This document shows, in pieces, positions 44,303 to 52,329 of a DNA stretch of 64,000 bases; position 1 is the stretch's first letter, and every line of letters starts with the position of its first letter. The stretch covers positions 1,840,001-1,904,000 of the forward strand of contig NZ_JAIVFP010000001.1 in the NCBI RefSeq assembly GCF_022760755.1. The letters are read 5' to 3'. The stretch is from Candidatus Rhodoblastus alkanivorans. GTDB taxonomy: Bacteria; Pseudomonadota; Alphaproteobacteria; Rhizobiales; Beijerinckiaceae. Both the position numbers and the translations under genes were made by a program. Under the pieces are notes generated by a model. That model was not told the origin of the DNA and ran no database searches. It saw only the letters and a list, made by a program, of their open reading frames with translations.

Positions 44303-45295
44303 TCAGCCGGTAAGAAAATGCGGTGAGAAATCGCCGGTCTGCATGAGCCAGTTCTCGGCCGCGGCGCGGCCCGCCTCGCGAAGGCGGCTCAGGAAGGACC
44401 ATTCCAGATTGGCCGGGCTGTGTTCGGCGAGGAATTCGATCTCATCCTCGGCGGAAAGGCGGTCGAGGCGCAGTTTCGCCCATTTCCCCGAGGCGTCGCC
44501 GCCCGCGCAGATCGGCGCCAGCAGCCGAATCGCCTCGATCTCGCGGTCGAGGGTCGAGGCAAAATTGATCTGTTCGATGCGCCGCTCGATCTCTTGGCGC
44601 GTGCGCGGCGCTTTTTCCGATTTGGTCTGCGAAATCTGGATGATCAGCACGTCCGAGGCGTTGGTCTCCGTGACCAGAGGGGTCAGCGGCGGATTGGCGA
44701 TATAGCCGCCGTCCCAGTAAAGCTCGCCGTCGATTTCGATCGACTGATGGATGAGCGGCAGGCAGGCCGAGGCGAGAATCACCGCCGAGGTGATTTCCTC
44801 GTTGCGGAAAATGCGCAGGGACGCGGTGCTCACCCGCGTCGCCGCGATCAGCAGGCGCGGGCTGGAGACATGGCGCAGCCGCTCGAAGTCGATATGGGAT
44901 TCCAGCGCCACGCGCAGCGGGTTCAGGTCGAACGGGTTGAACTGATAAGGCGAGAGCGCGCGGGCGAGAAAGCCGAACGGCAAGGTGACCGCCTTGGGCA
45001 GGAAGGCTGCGCTCTGGCTGACGCCGGCCCAGAACTCGTTGAGCGTCTTGCGGGCGCCTTCCCGCCCGCCCTCGGCAAGGCCGCTGACCAGCAAGGCGGC
45101 GTTGACGGCGCCGGCGCTCGCGCCGGAAAAGGCGTCGAGGGCGATGCGCTCGTCCTCCAGCAGCCGCTCCAGCGCGCCCCAGGTGAAGGCGCCGAACGAG
45201 CCGCCGCCCTGCAAAGCGAGAGCAAGCCGGTCGGGCGGCCAGGAACGGCTGATCGCCGGACGGCGCAGGTCGAGGGCTGCCTTGATGATGTCCAA
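44303..45295 (-). CDS. Patatin-like phospholipase
   Basis: The enzyme (330 residues from TTG 45295) has the patatin fold. The oxyanion loop GGGSFGAFTWGALERL is near residue 28, the nucleophile Ser in FSGASAGAVNA, and the catalytic Asp in YWDGGYIANPPLTPL, so the Ser-Asp dyad is complete. Patatins release fatty acids from phospholipids or acylated polymers such as polyhydroxyalkanoate. No signal peptide is seen. TTG at 45295 is preferred over the upstream ATG at 45367 because a GGCGGAGG site lies before it and the added N-terminus is Arg-rich and not family-like. Confidence 0.82.
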   Translation of the reverse strand: MDIIKAALDLRRPAISRSWPPDRLALALQGGGSFGAFTWGALERLLEDERIALDAFSGASAGAVNAALLVSGLAEGGREGARKTLNEFWAGVSQSAAFLPKAVTLPFGFLARALSPYQFNPFDLNPLRVALESHIDFERLRHVSSPRLLIAATRVSTASLRIFRNEEITSAVILASACLPLIHQSIEIDGELYWDGGYIANPPLTPLVTETNASDVLIIQISQTKSEKAPRTRQEIERRIEQINFASTLDREIEAIRLLAPICAGGDASGKWAKLRLDRLSAEDEIEFLAEHSPANLEWSFLSRLREAGRAAAENWLMQTGDFSPHFLTG

Positions 45296-45479
45296 TCCGG
45301 GCCTCCGCCGCCTCCGCCGTGCACGAATATGAAAGTAAGCGTCGATGCCCAAATGGCAAGTGCACAACCGCTAAATCCCATTTTGCGGCATCTTGCCGAG
45401 CATTAATCTGAACTTAACGAATCATTATTGTTTTTCGTTCAGTTTGTGCGAGTCGCCGGTTCAACCGCGGAGTATCCGC

Positions 45480-46184
45480 ATGCCGCCGAATCTTTTCGCC
45501 GCATTGCTTTCGGGGGCCTTTGTCGGCCTCTCCCGCGAGGCTGGGGGCCGTATCCGCGCTCTGGCGGCCGGCGTCGCGGCCTCGGCGCTCGGCTACGCGC
45601 TCGGGCTGGTCCTCGCCAGAATCGCGCCGACGGCCTGGGCGATCGACAGCCGCTGGGTGGAGGTTTCCGCCGCCTTTTGCGTCTTTGCGCTGGGCCTCGG
45701 CGCCGGACCGCTGTCGCCTTGGGAAGAGCCGTCGCCCGACGAGGCTCCGCCCGCGCCCGAGACGGACGAAGCCGTCTTCGCCGCACATTTCCAGTCCTTC
45801 GCGCTGGGCTTCGCCGCCTTTTTCGGCGCCTGGACCTATATGGCGGTTTTCCTTCTTCTGACGGCCGGCGGCCGTCTCGCCCAGGCGGCGCAGCTTGTGG
45901 CGGAAGAAATGGAGCCGGCGGCCAGCGGCGATTCCCGCCTGGACTGGCTCGCGGGCGAGCCGCCGCCCTCCTTCATCGCCGCGCTCAATGCCGGGCAGCC
46001 GCCGCGCCCGGAGCGAGGCTCCACGTCTCCAGCACATCGCCAAATAAGGGTTGTGCATAATGGGGCAAAGCCTTTGGATGCGCGATCCGCCGCCAATACG
46101 CGATCCATTGCGCATGCGAATGGTACAGCGGGACCACGTAAAAGCCTGAAAGCAGCACGCGATCCAGCGCGCGGGCGGCGGTGA
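45480..46184 (+). CDS. Hypothetical membrane protein whose 3' end overlaps a convergent gene
   Basis: I do not recognise a family. The 234-residue frame starts MPPNLFAALLSGAFVGLSRE and has about three membrane segments: residues 5-18, about 30-50 (ALAAGVAASALGYALGLVLA), and about 115-130 (GFAAFFGAWTYMAVFLLLT). Residues up to about 170 look like real coding sequence. The last 65 residues, RPERGSTSPAHRQIRVVHNG onward, are antisense of the YejA-like gene and look out of frame, so the original stop was probably lost by a small frameshift near 46010. The gene converges with, and overlaps, the 3' end of the next gene by 200 bases. Confidence 0.5.
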   Translation: MPPNLFAALLSGAFVGLSREAGGRIRALAAGVAASALGYALGLVLARIAPTAWAIDSRWVEVSAAFCVFALGLGAGPLSPWEEPSPDEAPPAPETDEAVFAAHFQSFALGFAAFFGAWTYMAVFLLLTAGGRLAQAAQLVAEEMEPAASGDSRLDWLAGEPPPSFIAALNAGQPPRPERGSTSPAHRQIRVVHNGAKPLDARSAANTRSIAHANGTAGPRKSLKAARDPARGRR

Positions 46185-47832
46185 CGAAATCCTCGCGGCC
46201 GCGCGCCGCCAGCAAGGCCGCGATCATGGCGTCGATGGCCGGGCTCTTGGCGCCGGCGAGATTGTAGGACGATTCCTCACTGGCGCTGTCGCCGCCCCAG
46301 CGCATGCGCTGCTCATTGCCGGGCGAAGCCGAGGCCTGCCACAGGCCGATCATCATGTCGAAATCGAATCTCTGGCGGCGGCCTTCGAATTGCGCGTCAT
46401 CGACCAGCCGCACCCGCGCCTCGACCCCGATGCGCCGCAGCAGATCCGAATAGTAAAGCGCGAGGCGTTCCTGCTCGCGGTCCCTTACCAGAATTTCAAA
46501 ATTGAGTTGCTGGCCGTTTCGGGTCAGCCGTCCGTCCTGCAGGGTCCAGCCGGCCTGATGCGCCAGGGCCAGCGCTTTTTTCGCCAGCTCGCGGTCGCGC
46601 CCGGAGCCGTCCGAGCGCGGCGGCGACCAGGAGCCGTTCATGATGTCGGCGCGGACGGCGCCGGGGTAGGGCGCGAGCAGCTTGCGCTCGGCCGCGCTCG
46701 CCGGGCTACCGGAGGCGGAAAGCTCCGATTCGTCGAAAAAGCTCTTGTCGCGGGTGTAGAGATTGGAAAAGAGATTGGCGTTGAGCCATTCGAAATCGAA
46801 CATCATCGCCAGGGCTTCACGCAGGCGCGGGTCCTTGAAAAGGGCGCGGCGGGTGTTGAAGGCGAAGCCGCTGAGGCCCTTGGGGCCGCCGAGCGGCAGC
46901 GATTCCACGGCGACCCGGCCGTCGCGGCGCGCGGGAAAGCCATAGCCGCTCGCCCAGCGATGCGGATCGGTCTCCTGGCGGTAGTCGATCAGTCCCGCCT
47001 TGAAGGCCTCGAACAGGCTGTTGTCGTCGCGGCCATAGTCGAAAACCACCTCGTCGAAATTATAGAGGCCGCAATTGATTGGCAGATCGCGGCCCCAATA
47101 ATTCGGGTCGCGGCGCAAATCGAGCCTTTCGCCCGGCCTGACCTCCGCGACCTTGTATGGCCCCGAGCCGACCGGGATCGCCAGCCCCTGATCCGTAAAG
47201 CGCTTTTCGGTCATGACGTGGGCCGGCAGCACCGGCATCAGCGCCAGGATCAGCGGCAGTTCGCGGTCGTCCGCTCCGGCGAGGTCGTAGCGCACGGTGT
47301 GATCGTCGAGCGCCTGGATCGAATGCACCAGGCCATAGGCCGCGCGCTGCTGCGGGCGGCCCTTGGCCTTGAGCAGGTTGAAGGAAAAGAGCACGTCGCG
47401 GGCCGTGATCGGGACGCCGTCGGAAAAATGCGCCTTGGGATCGAGGCGGAAGACGACATAATCGCGGGCATCGTCGGTTTCGATCGATTGCGCGACGAGC
47501 CCATAGAGGGTGAAGGGCTCGTCAAAGGAGCGCGCCATCAGGCTTTCATAGACCGGGCCGGCGAGCCCCGCCGCCGCGTCGCCGGCGTTGACGCCATAGG
47601 GATTGAGGTTCGCGAAGGTTCCGAGTTCGCCGAGGTGGAGAATTCCGCCCTTGCGGGCGTGTGGGTCGGCATAGGGCAGGCAGGCGAAATCGGGCGGCAG
47701 CGCCGGCTTGCCCTGCATGGCGATGGCGTGGCTGATTTGTCCCGGCGAACCGGCCGCGCGCGCCGGGCCTGCACAGGCAAGGGCGAGCGAGAGGGCGAGG
47801 ACCAGGCGCGGGGGGGGCGTCATCAGGCGCAT
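45985..47832 (-). CDS. Extracellular solute-binding protein, family 5 (YejA-like)
   Basis: The 615-residue periplasmic protein has a signal peptide (about 1-27, RLVLALSLALACAGPARA) and the family 5 fold that binds peptides or similar compounds for an ABC importer. Recognisable segments are GILHLGELGTFANLNPYGVN, VFRLDPKAHFSDGVPITARD, PVGSGPYKVAEVRPGERLDL and NFEILVRDREQERLALYYSD. The length matches YejA. In most genomes yejB, yejE and yejF follow; none lies here, so it is an orphan or must use a remote permease. Its 3' end overlaps the convergent membrane-protein frame. Confidence 0.85.
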   Translation of the reverse strand: MRLMTPPPRLVLALSLALACAGPARAAGSPGQISHAIAMQGKPALPPDFACLPYADPHARKGGILHLGELGTFANLNPYGVNAGDAAAGLAGPVYESLMARSFDEPFTLYGLVAQSIETDDARDYVVFRLDPKAHFSDGVPITARDVLFSFNLLKAKGRPQQRAAYGLVHSIQALDDHTVRYDLAGADDRELPLILALMPVLPAHVMTEKRFTDQGLAIPVGSGPYKVAEVRPGERLDLRRDPNYWGRDLPINCGLYNFDEVVFDYGRDDNSLFEAFKAGLIDYRQETDPHRWASGYGFPARRDGRVAVESLPLGGPKGLSGFAFNTRRALFKDPRLREALAMMFDFEWLNANLFSNLYTRDKSFFDESELSASGSPASAAERKLLAPYPGAVRADIMNGSWSPPRSDGSGRDRELAKKALALAHQAGWTLQDGRLTRNGQQLNFEILVRDREQERLALYYSDLLRRIGVEARVRLVDDAQFEGRRQRFDFDMMIGLWQASASPGNEQRMRWGGDSASEESSYNLAGAKSPAIDAMIAALLAARGREDFVTAARALDRVLLSGFYVVPLYHSHAQWIAYWRRIAHPKALPHYAQPLFGDVLETWSLAPGAAAARH

Positions 47833-48060
47833 GGCGCCATGCTAAAGGAAAAATGAGGAAGCCGCGCCCGTCGATTGATAAAAACGCCGTCGCGCGGGAA
47901 TTCCCGGCTGGAAAATCGCGGGCGAAGGCGATATGTAGGCGCCGTCAATCTGTCGCCTCAATTGGCGGCCAAGAGCACGCCGTTTCGCTCCAAGGAGCGG
48001 AAAAGCGTTTCCTCGGTCTCGTGGGTCGCGCGTTCCGCTGCTCCGCTGAAAGGATTTCGA

Positions 48061-48744
48061 ATGTCGATTTCTCCGTCCCGCTTTGGCGTCGCTCTGGTCG
48101 CGGGCGCGCTACTTCTCGGCGCCGCGCCGGCTTTCGCGCAGCAACCGGCCATGCCGGCGCCGGCCGGCATGCCGCAGGGACCGGTCAAGGTGGACCTCAT
48201 CCCCACCCAGGCGAACTGGACCAAGGTCTGCGGCCACGACAACGCCGCCAACAAGGACATCTGCTACACCACCCGCGATTTCGGCGCCCAGAAGGACCAG
48301 GCCCCGGTGCTGGCCCTCGCCGTCTATGACATCAAGGGCGAGGACACCCGCATCGTGCGCTTCCTGATGCCGGTCGGCCTGATGCTGCGCCCGGGCTTCC
48401 GCTTCTCGATCGACAAGGGTCCGGTCTCCGAGGGCTCCTTCGAAATCTGCTTCCCCAACGGCTGCTTCGCCGAAGCCAAGGTGAAGAAGGACGTCATCGA
48501 CGCCGCCAAGAAGGGCAAGACGATGACGGTCGTCGTCAAGAACCAGGCCAATGCGGAAGTGATCTTCAACGTGCCGCTCGAAGGTTTCGGCAAGGCTTTC
48601 GATGGCCCGGCGATCGACCCCAAGGTGCTCGCCGAACAGCAGAAGAAGCTTCAGGAACAGCTTCAAAAGCGCGCCCAGGAAGAGCGCCAGAAGCTCCAGC
48701 AGCAGGGCGGCGCCGCCGCGCCGGCGGCCCCGGCGAAGAAGTAA
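48061..48744 (+). CDS. Invasion-associated locus B (IalB) family protein
   Basis: The 227-residue exported protein has a signal peptide (GVALVAGALLLGAAPAFA, cut near Ala-Gln-Gln) and the IalB domain: WTKVCGHDNAANKDICYTTR, VRFLMPVGLMLRPGFRFSID and SFEICFPNGCFAEAKV. Two Cys pairs probably form disulfides. The C-terminal 45 residues are a Gln/Lys/Arg helix (EQQKKLQEQLQKRAQEERQK) and an Ala/Pro tail that may bind the cell wall. Related proteins are envelope proteins; invasion is known only in Bartonella. The ATG at 48061 is preferred over an upstream in-frame ATG because it gives the signal peptide. A strong terminator follows. Confidence 0.85.
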   Translation: MSISPSRFGVALVAGALLLGAAPAFAQQPAMPAPAGMPQGPVKVDLIPTQANWTKVCGHDNAANKDICYTTRDFGAQKDQAPVLALAVYDIKGEDTRIVRFLMPVGLMLRPGFRFSIDKGPVSEGSFEICFPNGCFAEAKVKKDVIDAAKKGKTMTVVVKNQANAEVIFNVPLEGFGKAFDGPAIDPKVLAEQQKKLQEQLQKRAQEERQKLQQQGGAAAPAAPAKK

Positions 48745-48764
48745 TTTTCGGCCAAGAGCCGGAG

Positions 48765-48794
48765 AAACGCGCGGCCGTCGGGCCGCGCGTTTTT
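48765..48794 (+). terminator. Intrinsic terminator after the IalB-type gene
   Basis: A 12-bp stem (48765-48776 with 48781-48792, loop GTCG) ends in a U-run. It lies between two convergent genes and may serve both. Confidence 0.9.
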
Positions 48795-48831
48795 GTTTGG
48801 GCGATTCGATTTTGCGGCGAAAAGGAAAGCC

Positions 48832-49161
48832 TCAGTTCAGCACGCGCTCGCGGCGCACATAGCGGCCGGTATCGGAGCGCGCGAAGGCTTCGTCGATTTG
48901 CGGATTGCGGAAGGGCGCGCCGGATTCGTCGCGCTCGAGATTCTGTTCGGACACATAGGCCATATATTCCGTGTCCGAATTCTCGGCATAAAGATGATAA
49001 AAGGGCTGGTCCTTCGCCGGACGTACTTCCTCGGGGATGGACAGCCACCATTCCTCGGTGTTCGCAAAGACCGGATCGATGTCGTAGATCACGCCGCGAA
49101 AGGGATATTTGCGGTGTTTGACGACTTCGCCGATGCCGAATTTCGCCGCGCGCGGTTTCAT
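48832..49161 (-). CDS. hspQ: Heat shock protein HspQ
   Basis: The 109-residue protein has the YccV/HspQ domain: KFGIGEVVKHRKYPFRGVIY, DIDPVFANTEEWWLSIPEEV, FYHLYAENSDTEYMAYVSEQ and NLERDESGAPFRNPQID, all conserved family blocks. In E. coli HspQ is a heat-induced protein that stimulates Lon-type proteolysis and binds hemimethylated DNA weakly. The domain is complete. It lies close to the convergent IalB gene; lon is about 12 kb away in the same window. Confidence 0.93.
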   Translation of the reverse strand: MKPRAAKFGIGEVVKHRKYPFRGVIYDIDPVFANTEEWWLSIPEEVRPAKDQPFYHLYAENSDTEYMAYVSEQNLERDESGAPFRNPQIDEAFARSDTGRYVRRERVLN

Positions 49162-49282
49162 GTCATTTGCCCGTCATGCTGAGCGGTAATAAAAGTTTCA
49201 TAAGCCCGCACGCGAGTCAATTGGGACGCTTCGGACATTTGGGGCGCGCGGGCCTTCCGCCAGCGCGCCCGGGCTTTCCAGT

Positions 49283-50332
49283 TCAGAAGCCGTAAGCCGC
49301 CGCATATTCCGGATCCTTGGCGGCGACCTGTCGGGCGAGATCGACGATCACCTTGGCCTGCTTCCAGGTGGCGTCGTCCTGCATCTTGCCGTCGATCATG
49401 GCGACGCCGGAGCCGTCCGGCATGGCTTCCAGAATTTTCCTGGCGAAAGCCACTTCCTTCGGGTCGGGCGAGAACACCTTTTTGGCGAGCGCAATCTGAT
49501 TCGGATGCAGCGACCAGGCGCCAGCGCAGCCCATGAGGAAGGCGTTGCGGAACTGGACTTCACAGGCGGCGAGATCGGCGATGTCGCCGAACGGGCCATA
49601 AAAACTCTTGATGCCGGCGGAGGCGCAGGCGTCCACCATTTTGGCGACGGTGTAATGCCACAGGTCCTGCTGATAGACGGCGCGCGGCGCGGCCGGATCG
49701 GCGCCCGGATCGGCCAGCACCTTATATTCCGGGTGACCGCCGCCGACGCGGGTGGTCTTCATCGCGCGCGAGGCGGCAAGGTCCGCGGGGCCGAGGCTCA
49801 TGCCGTGCATGCGCGGCGAGGCCAGGGCGATGTCCTCGACATTCTTCACCCCCTCGGCGGTTTCGAGAATGGCGTGGATCAGAATCGGCTTGGTCACGCC
49901 GTGCCTGGCTTCGAGCTGCGCGAGCAATTGGTCGAGATAATGAATGTCCCACGGGCCTTCGACCTTGGGCAGCATGATGACGTCGAGCTTGTCGCCGATG
50001 GCGGCGACGATCTCGGTGACGTCGTCGAGCATCCACGGCGAATTCAGGCAATTCACCCGAGTCCACAGGCCGGTCGAGCCGAAATCATTGGCCTTGCCCA
50101 TTTCGATGAAACCCTTGCGCGCGGCCTCCTTGGCGTCGGCGGGAATTGCGTCCTCGAGATTGCCGAGAATGACATCGGCGGTCGGGATCATTTCCGGCAT
50201 TTTGGCGCGCACTTTTTCGAGATGCGGCGGCACGAAATGAATCATGCGCTCGACGCGCACCGGCAATTCGCGAAAAGGCGCGGGCGCGCCGATCGCCAGG
50301 GGCTCATAGAATTTGCGGGGGCTTTTGCTCAT
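49283..50332 (-). CDS. Malyl-CoA lyase-like HpcH/HpaI aldolase family protein
   Basis: This 349-residue enzyme is of the citrate-lyase-beta/malyl-CoA lyase family: it splits or joins 3-hydroxyacyl-CoA compounds such as malyl-CoA or beta-methylmalyl-CoA with a divalent metal. Motifs seen are the metal/CoA region [20 protein letters not shown], the Arg in [50 protein letters not shown], and the CoA-binding end [20 protein letters not shown] with [15 protein letters not shown]. The length of about 350 is nearer the rhizobial mcl2/CitE form than the 320-residue serine-cycle lyase. It may belong to the ethylmalonyl-CoA or 3-hydroxypropionate-type route. Single gene. Confidence 0.85.
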   Translation of the reverse strand: MSKSPRKFYEPLAIGAPAPFRELPVRVERMIHFVPPHLEKVRAKMPEMIPTADVILGNLEDAIPADAKEAARKGFIEMGKANDFGSTGLWTRVNCLNSPWMLDDVTEIVAAIGDKLDVIMLPKVEGPWDIHYLDQLLAQLEARHGVTKPILIHAILETAEGVKNVEDIALASPRMHGMSLGPADLAASRAMKTTRVGGGHPEYKVLADPGADPAAPRAVYQQDLWHYTVAKMVDACASAGIKSFYGPFGDIADLAACEVQFRNAFLMGCAGAWSLHPNQIALAKKVFSPDPKEVAFARKILEAMPDGSGVAMIDGKMQDDATWKQAKVIVDLARQVAAKDPEYAAAYGF

Positions 50333-50422
50333 GGACCAGGCTCCAGGTTGCTTTCCTGCGTCTAGGACAATTCCCGCGATGCAACAATTGAACTATTTCC
50401 GGTTGCGGCTCAAAATCAAGCG

Positions 50423-52024
50423 ATGCGCGCTCTCGACCTCGACCCGATCGAACTTCTGACGCCCGCCGAAATGGGCTGTGCGGATTCGCTGACGATTCAA
50501 AGCGGCACACCAGGCTACAGTCTGATGCTGCGGGCGGGAAAAAATGTCGCGGCGGCGGCCTCCGACATGCTACGGGCGAACGAAGGCGGCCGGATCGCGA
50601 TTTATTGCGGGCCCGGCAACAATGGCGGCGACGGCTATGTCGCCGGCCGTCTGCTGCGCGAACAGGGCTTCGAGGTCGCCATAGGCGCGCTCGGCGACCC
50701 GCTCGCCTTGCGCGGCGACGCCGCCCAGGCCTTCTCCGACTGGGGCGGGACCGTGGTCGCGGCCGAGACGCTCTACCCGCCCGCCTATGATCTGATCATT
50801 GACGCCTTGTTCGGCGCCGGCCTGTCGCGCCCGCTCGACGGGGCGGCGCTGGCCATCGTCCAGCGGATCAACGGCTCCGGCGCGCCGGTTCTTGCCGTGG
50901 ACGTCCCTTCCGGTCTCGACGGCGCCAATGGCGCGATCGGCTCCCAATGCGTGCAGGCGCGCGAAACGGTGACCTTTTTCCGGCTCAAGCCCGGCCATGT
51001 CCTTATGCCGGGCCGGCGCGCATGCGGCAATGTCCGGCTGACGCAGATCGGGATCGAGGACGAGGTTTTGCGCGAGATCGCGCCAAAAGCCTTTCTCAAC
51101 GCGCCGGCCCTGTGGCGCGATTCCTTCCCCTGGCCCAATGAGGCCGGCCATAAATACGAGCGCGGCCATCTGGTCGTCGCTTCGGGGCCGGCGATCCGCA
51201 CCGGCGCGGCGCGTCTTGCCGCGCGGGCCGGCCTGAGGGTGGGGGCGGGCCTTGTGACGCTCGCCAGCCCGCCCGAGGCGCTGGCCGTCAATGCGGCGCA
51301 TCTCACCGCGATCATGCTGCGCTCGGCGGAGGGGCCGGCGCAATGGCGCGAGTTGCTGGCGGATAGACGTTTCTCGGCTGTCGTCATCGGCCCGGCCTTC
51401 GGCGTCGGCGAGGCGACCGCGGAAATCGTCGAAACCATTCTGGCGAGCGCCGGAAAGGACCGGGAGCGGCCTTTCGGCCTGGTGCTCGACGCCGACGCCT
51501 TAACCTCCTTTCAATCACAATCGGATAGGCTGGGGAACATCATCCGGAACAGCGGCGCGCAGGTGGCTTTGACGCCGCATGAAGGTGAGTTTTCACGTCT
51601 TTTCAGTCATAAAGACAAAGAAGTTGATGAATTAGGTCAAGGCGGCGCCTCAAGTTCGACATCAACTTCGCAAATTCAGACACAACCATCTGACTTTCCA
51701 TGTAAAATCGATCGCGCGCGGGCGGCGGCGGGGGCGACAGGCGCCTTCGTCGTGCTCAAGGGACCGGATACGGTGGTGGCGAGCCCGGACGGCCGCGCAG
51801 GCATAGCCCGAAACGCCCCGCCGACGCTCGCGACCGCGGGTTCCGGGGACGTGCTGGCCGGTCTGATCGGCGGATTGCTCGCCCAGGGCATGGAAGGCTT
51901 CGAGGCCTGCGCCTGCGCGGTCTGGCTGCATGGCGAGGCGGCCAATCTGTTCGGCCCGGGCCTGATCGCCGAGGATCTGCCCGAAATCTTGCCCCAAGCG
52001 CTCGCAAATCTGGCCTTGCGCTGA
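50423..52024 (+). CDS. nnr: Bifunctional NAD(P)H-hydrate epimerase/dehydratase
   Basis: The 533-residue protein repairs hydrated NAD(P)H. The N-terminal YjeF_N epimerase has CGPGNNGGDGYVAGRLLREQ and DALFGAGLSRPLDG. The C-terminal carbohydrate-kinase-like dehydratase has VVASGPAIRTGAARLAARAG, LDADALTSF, VALTPHEGEFSRLF and the catalytic TAGSGDVLAGLIGGLLAQG. A stretch of about 30 residues between LFSHKDKEVDELGQGGASSS and CKIDRARAAAGATGAFVVLK is polar, Ser/Thr/Gln-rich and encoded by DNA near 45% GC (51605-51700), unlike the rest. It lies in a surface loop of the kinase-like domain. Apart from that insertion the enzyme is complete. Confidence 0.93.
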   Translation: MRALDLDPIELLTPAEMGCADSLTIQSGTPGYSLMLRAGKNVAAAASDMLRANEGGRIAIYCGPGNNGGDGYVAGRLLREQGFEVAIGALGDPLALRGDAAQAFSDWGGTVVAAETLYPPAYDLIIDALFGAGLSRPLDGAALAIVQRINGSGAPVLAVDVPSGLDGANGAIGSQCVQARETVTFFRLKPGHVLMPGRRACGNVRLTQIGIEDEVLREIAPKAFLNAPALWRDSFPWPNEAGHKYERGHLVVASGPAIRTGAARLAARAGLRVGAGLVTLASPPEALAVNAAHLTAIMLRSAEGPAQWRELLADRRFSAVVIGPAFGVGEATAEIVETILASAGKDRERPFGLVLDADALTSFQSQSDRLGNIIRNSGAQVALTPHEGEFSRLFSHKDKEVDELGQGGASSSTSTSQIQTQPSDFPCKIDRARAAAGATGAFVVLKGPDTVVASPDGRAGIARNAPPTLATAGSGDVLAGLIGGLLAQGMEGFEACACAVWLHGEAANLFGPGLIAEDLPEILPQALANLALR

Positions 52025-52089
52025 CGCCCATGGCCTTTTACCTCTGATCGGACAAATCTTGGGCGCTGGCAAAAGATGCAGGAGAAACC

Positions 52090-52329
52090 ATGACCGAGCC
52101 CGTCGTCGCCCAGAAATCGCCCTTTCCGGTCGAGGTCGAAGAGGGCAAGACCTATTTTTGGTGCGCCTGCGGCAAATCGGCGAAACAGCCCTTTTGCGAC
52201 GGCTCGCACCGGGGAAGCGCCTTCGCGCCGATCGCCTATGAGGCCGAGAAGGCCGGAAAAGTCTGGTTCTGCGGCTGCAAGCACAGTGAGAAAAAGCCGC
52301 TTTGCGACGGCGCGCATAAGAGGCTCTAA
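52090..52329 (+). CDS. Double CDGSH iron-sulfur protein
   Basis: The 79-residue protein has two CDGSH-type zinc-finger-like clusters. The first is YFWCACGKSAKQPFCDGSHR; the second is VWFCGCKHSEKKPLCDGAHK, in which the Ser is Ala. Each binds a 2Fe-2S cluster with three Cys and one His and can move electrons or iron-sulfur units. Such short two-motif proteins are typical of bacteria. Its stop overlaps the stop of the convergent cupredoxin-like gene by about four bases. It follows nnr by 65 bases and may be cotranscribed with it. Confidence 0.92.
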   Translation: MTEPVVAQKSPFPVEVEEGKTYFWCACGKSAKQPFCDGSHRGSAFAPIAYEAEKAGKVWFCGCKHSEKKPLCDGAHKRL

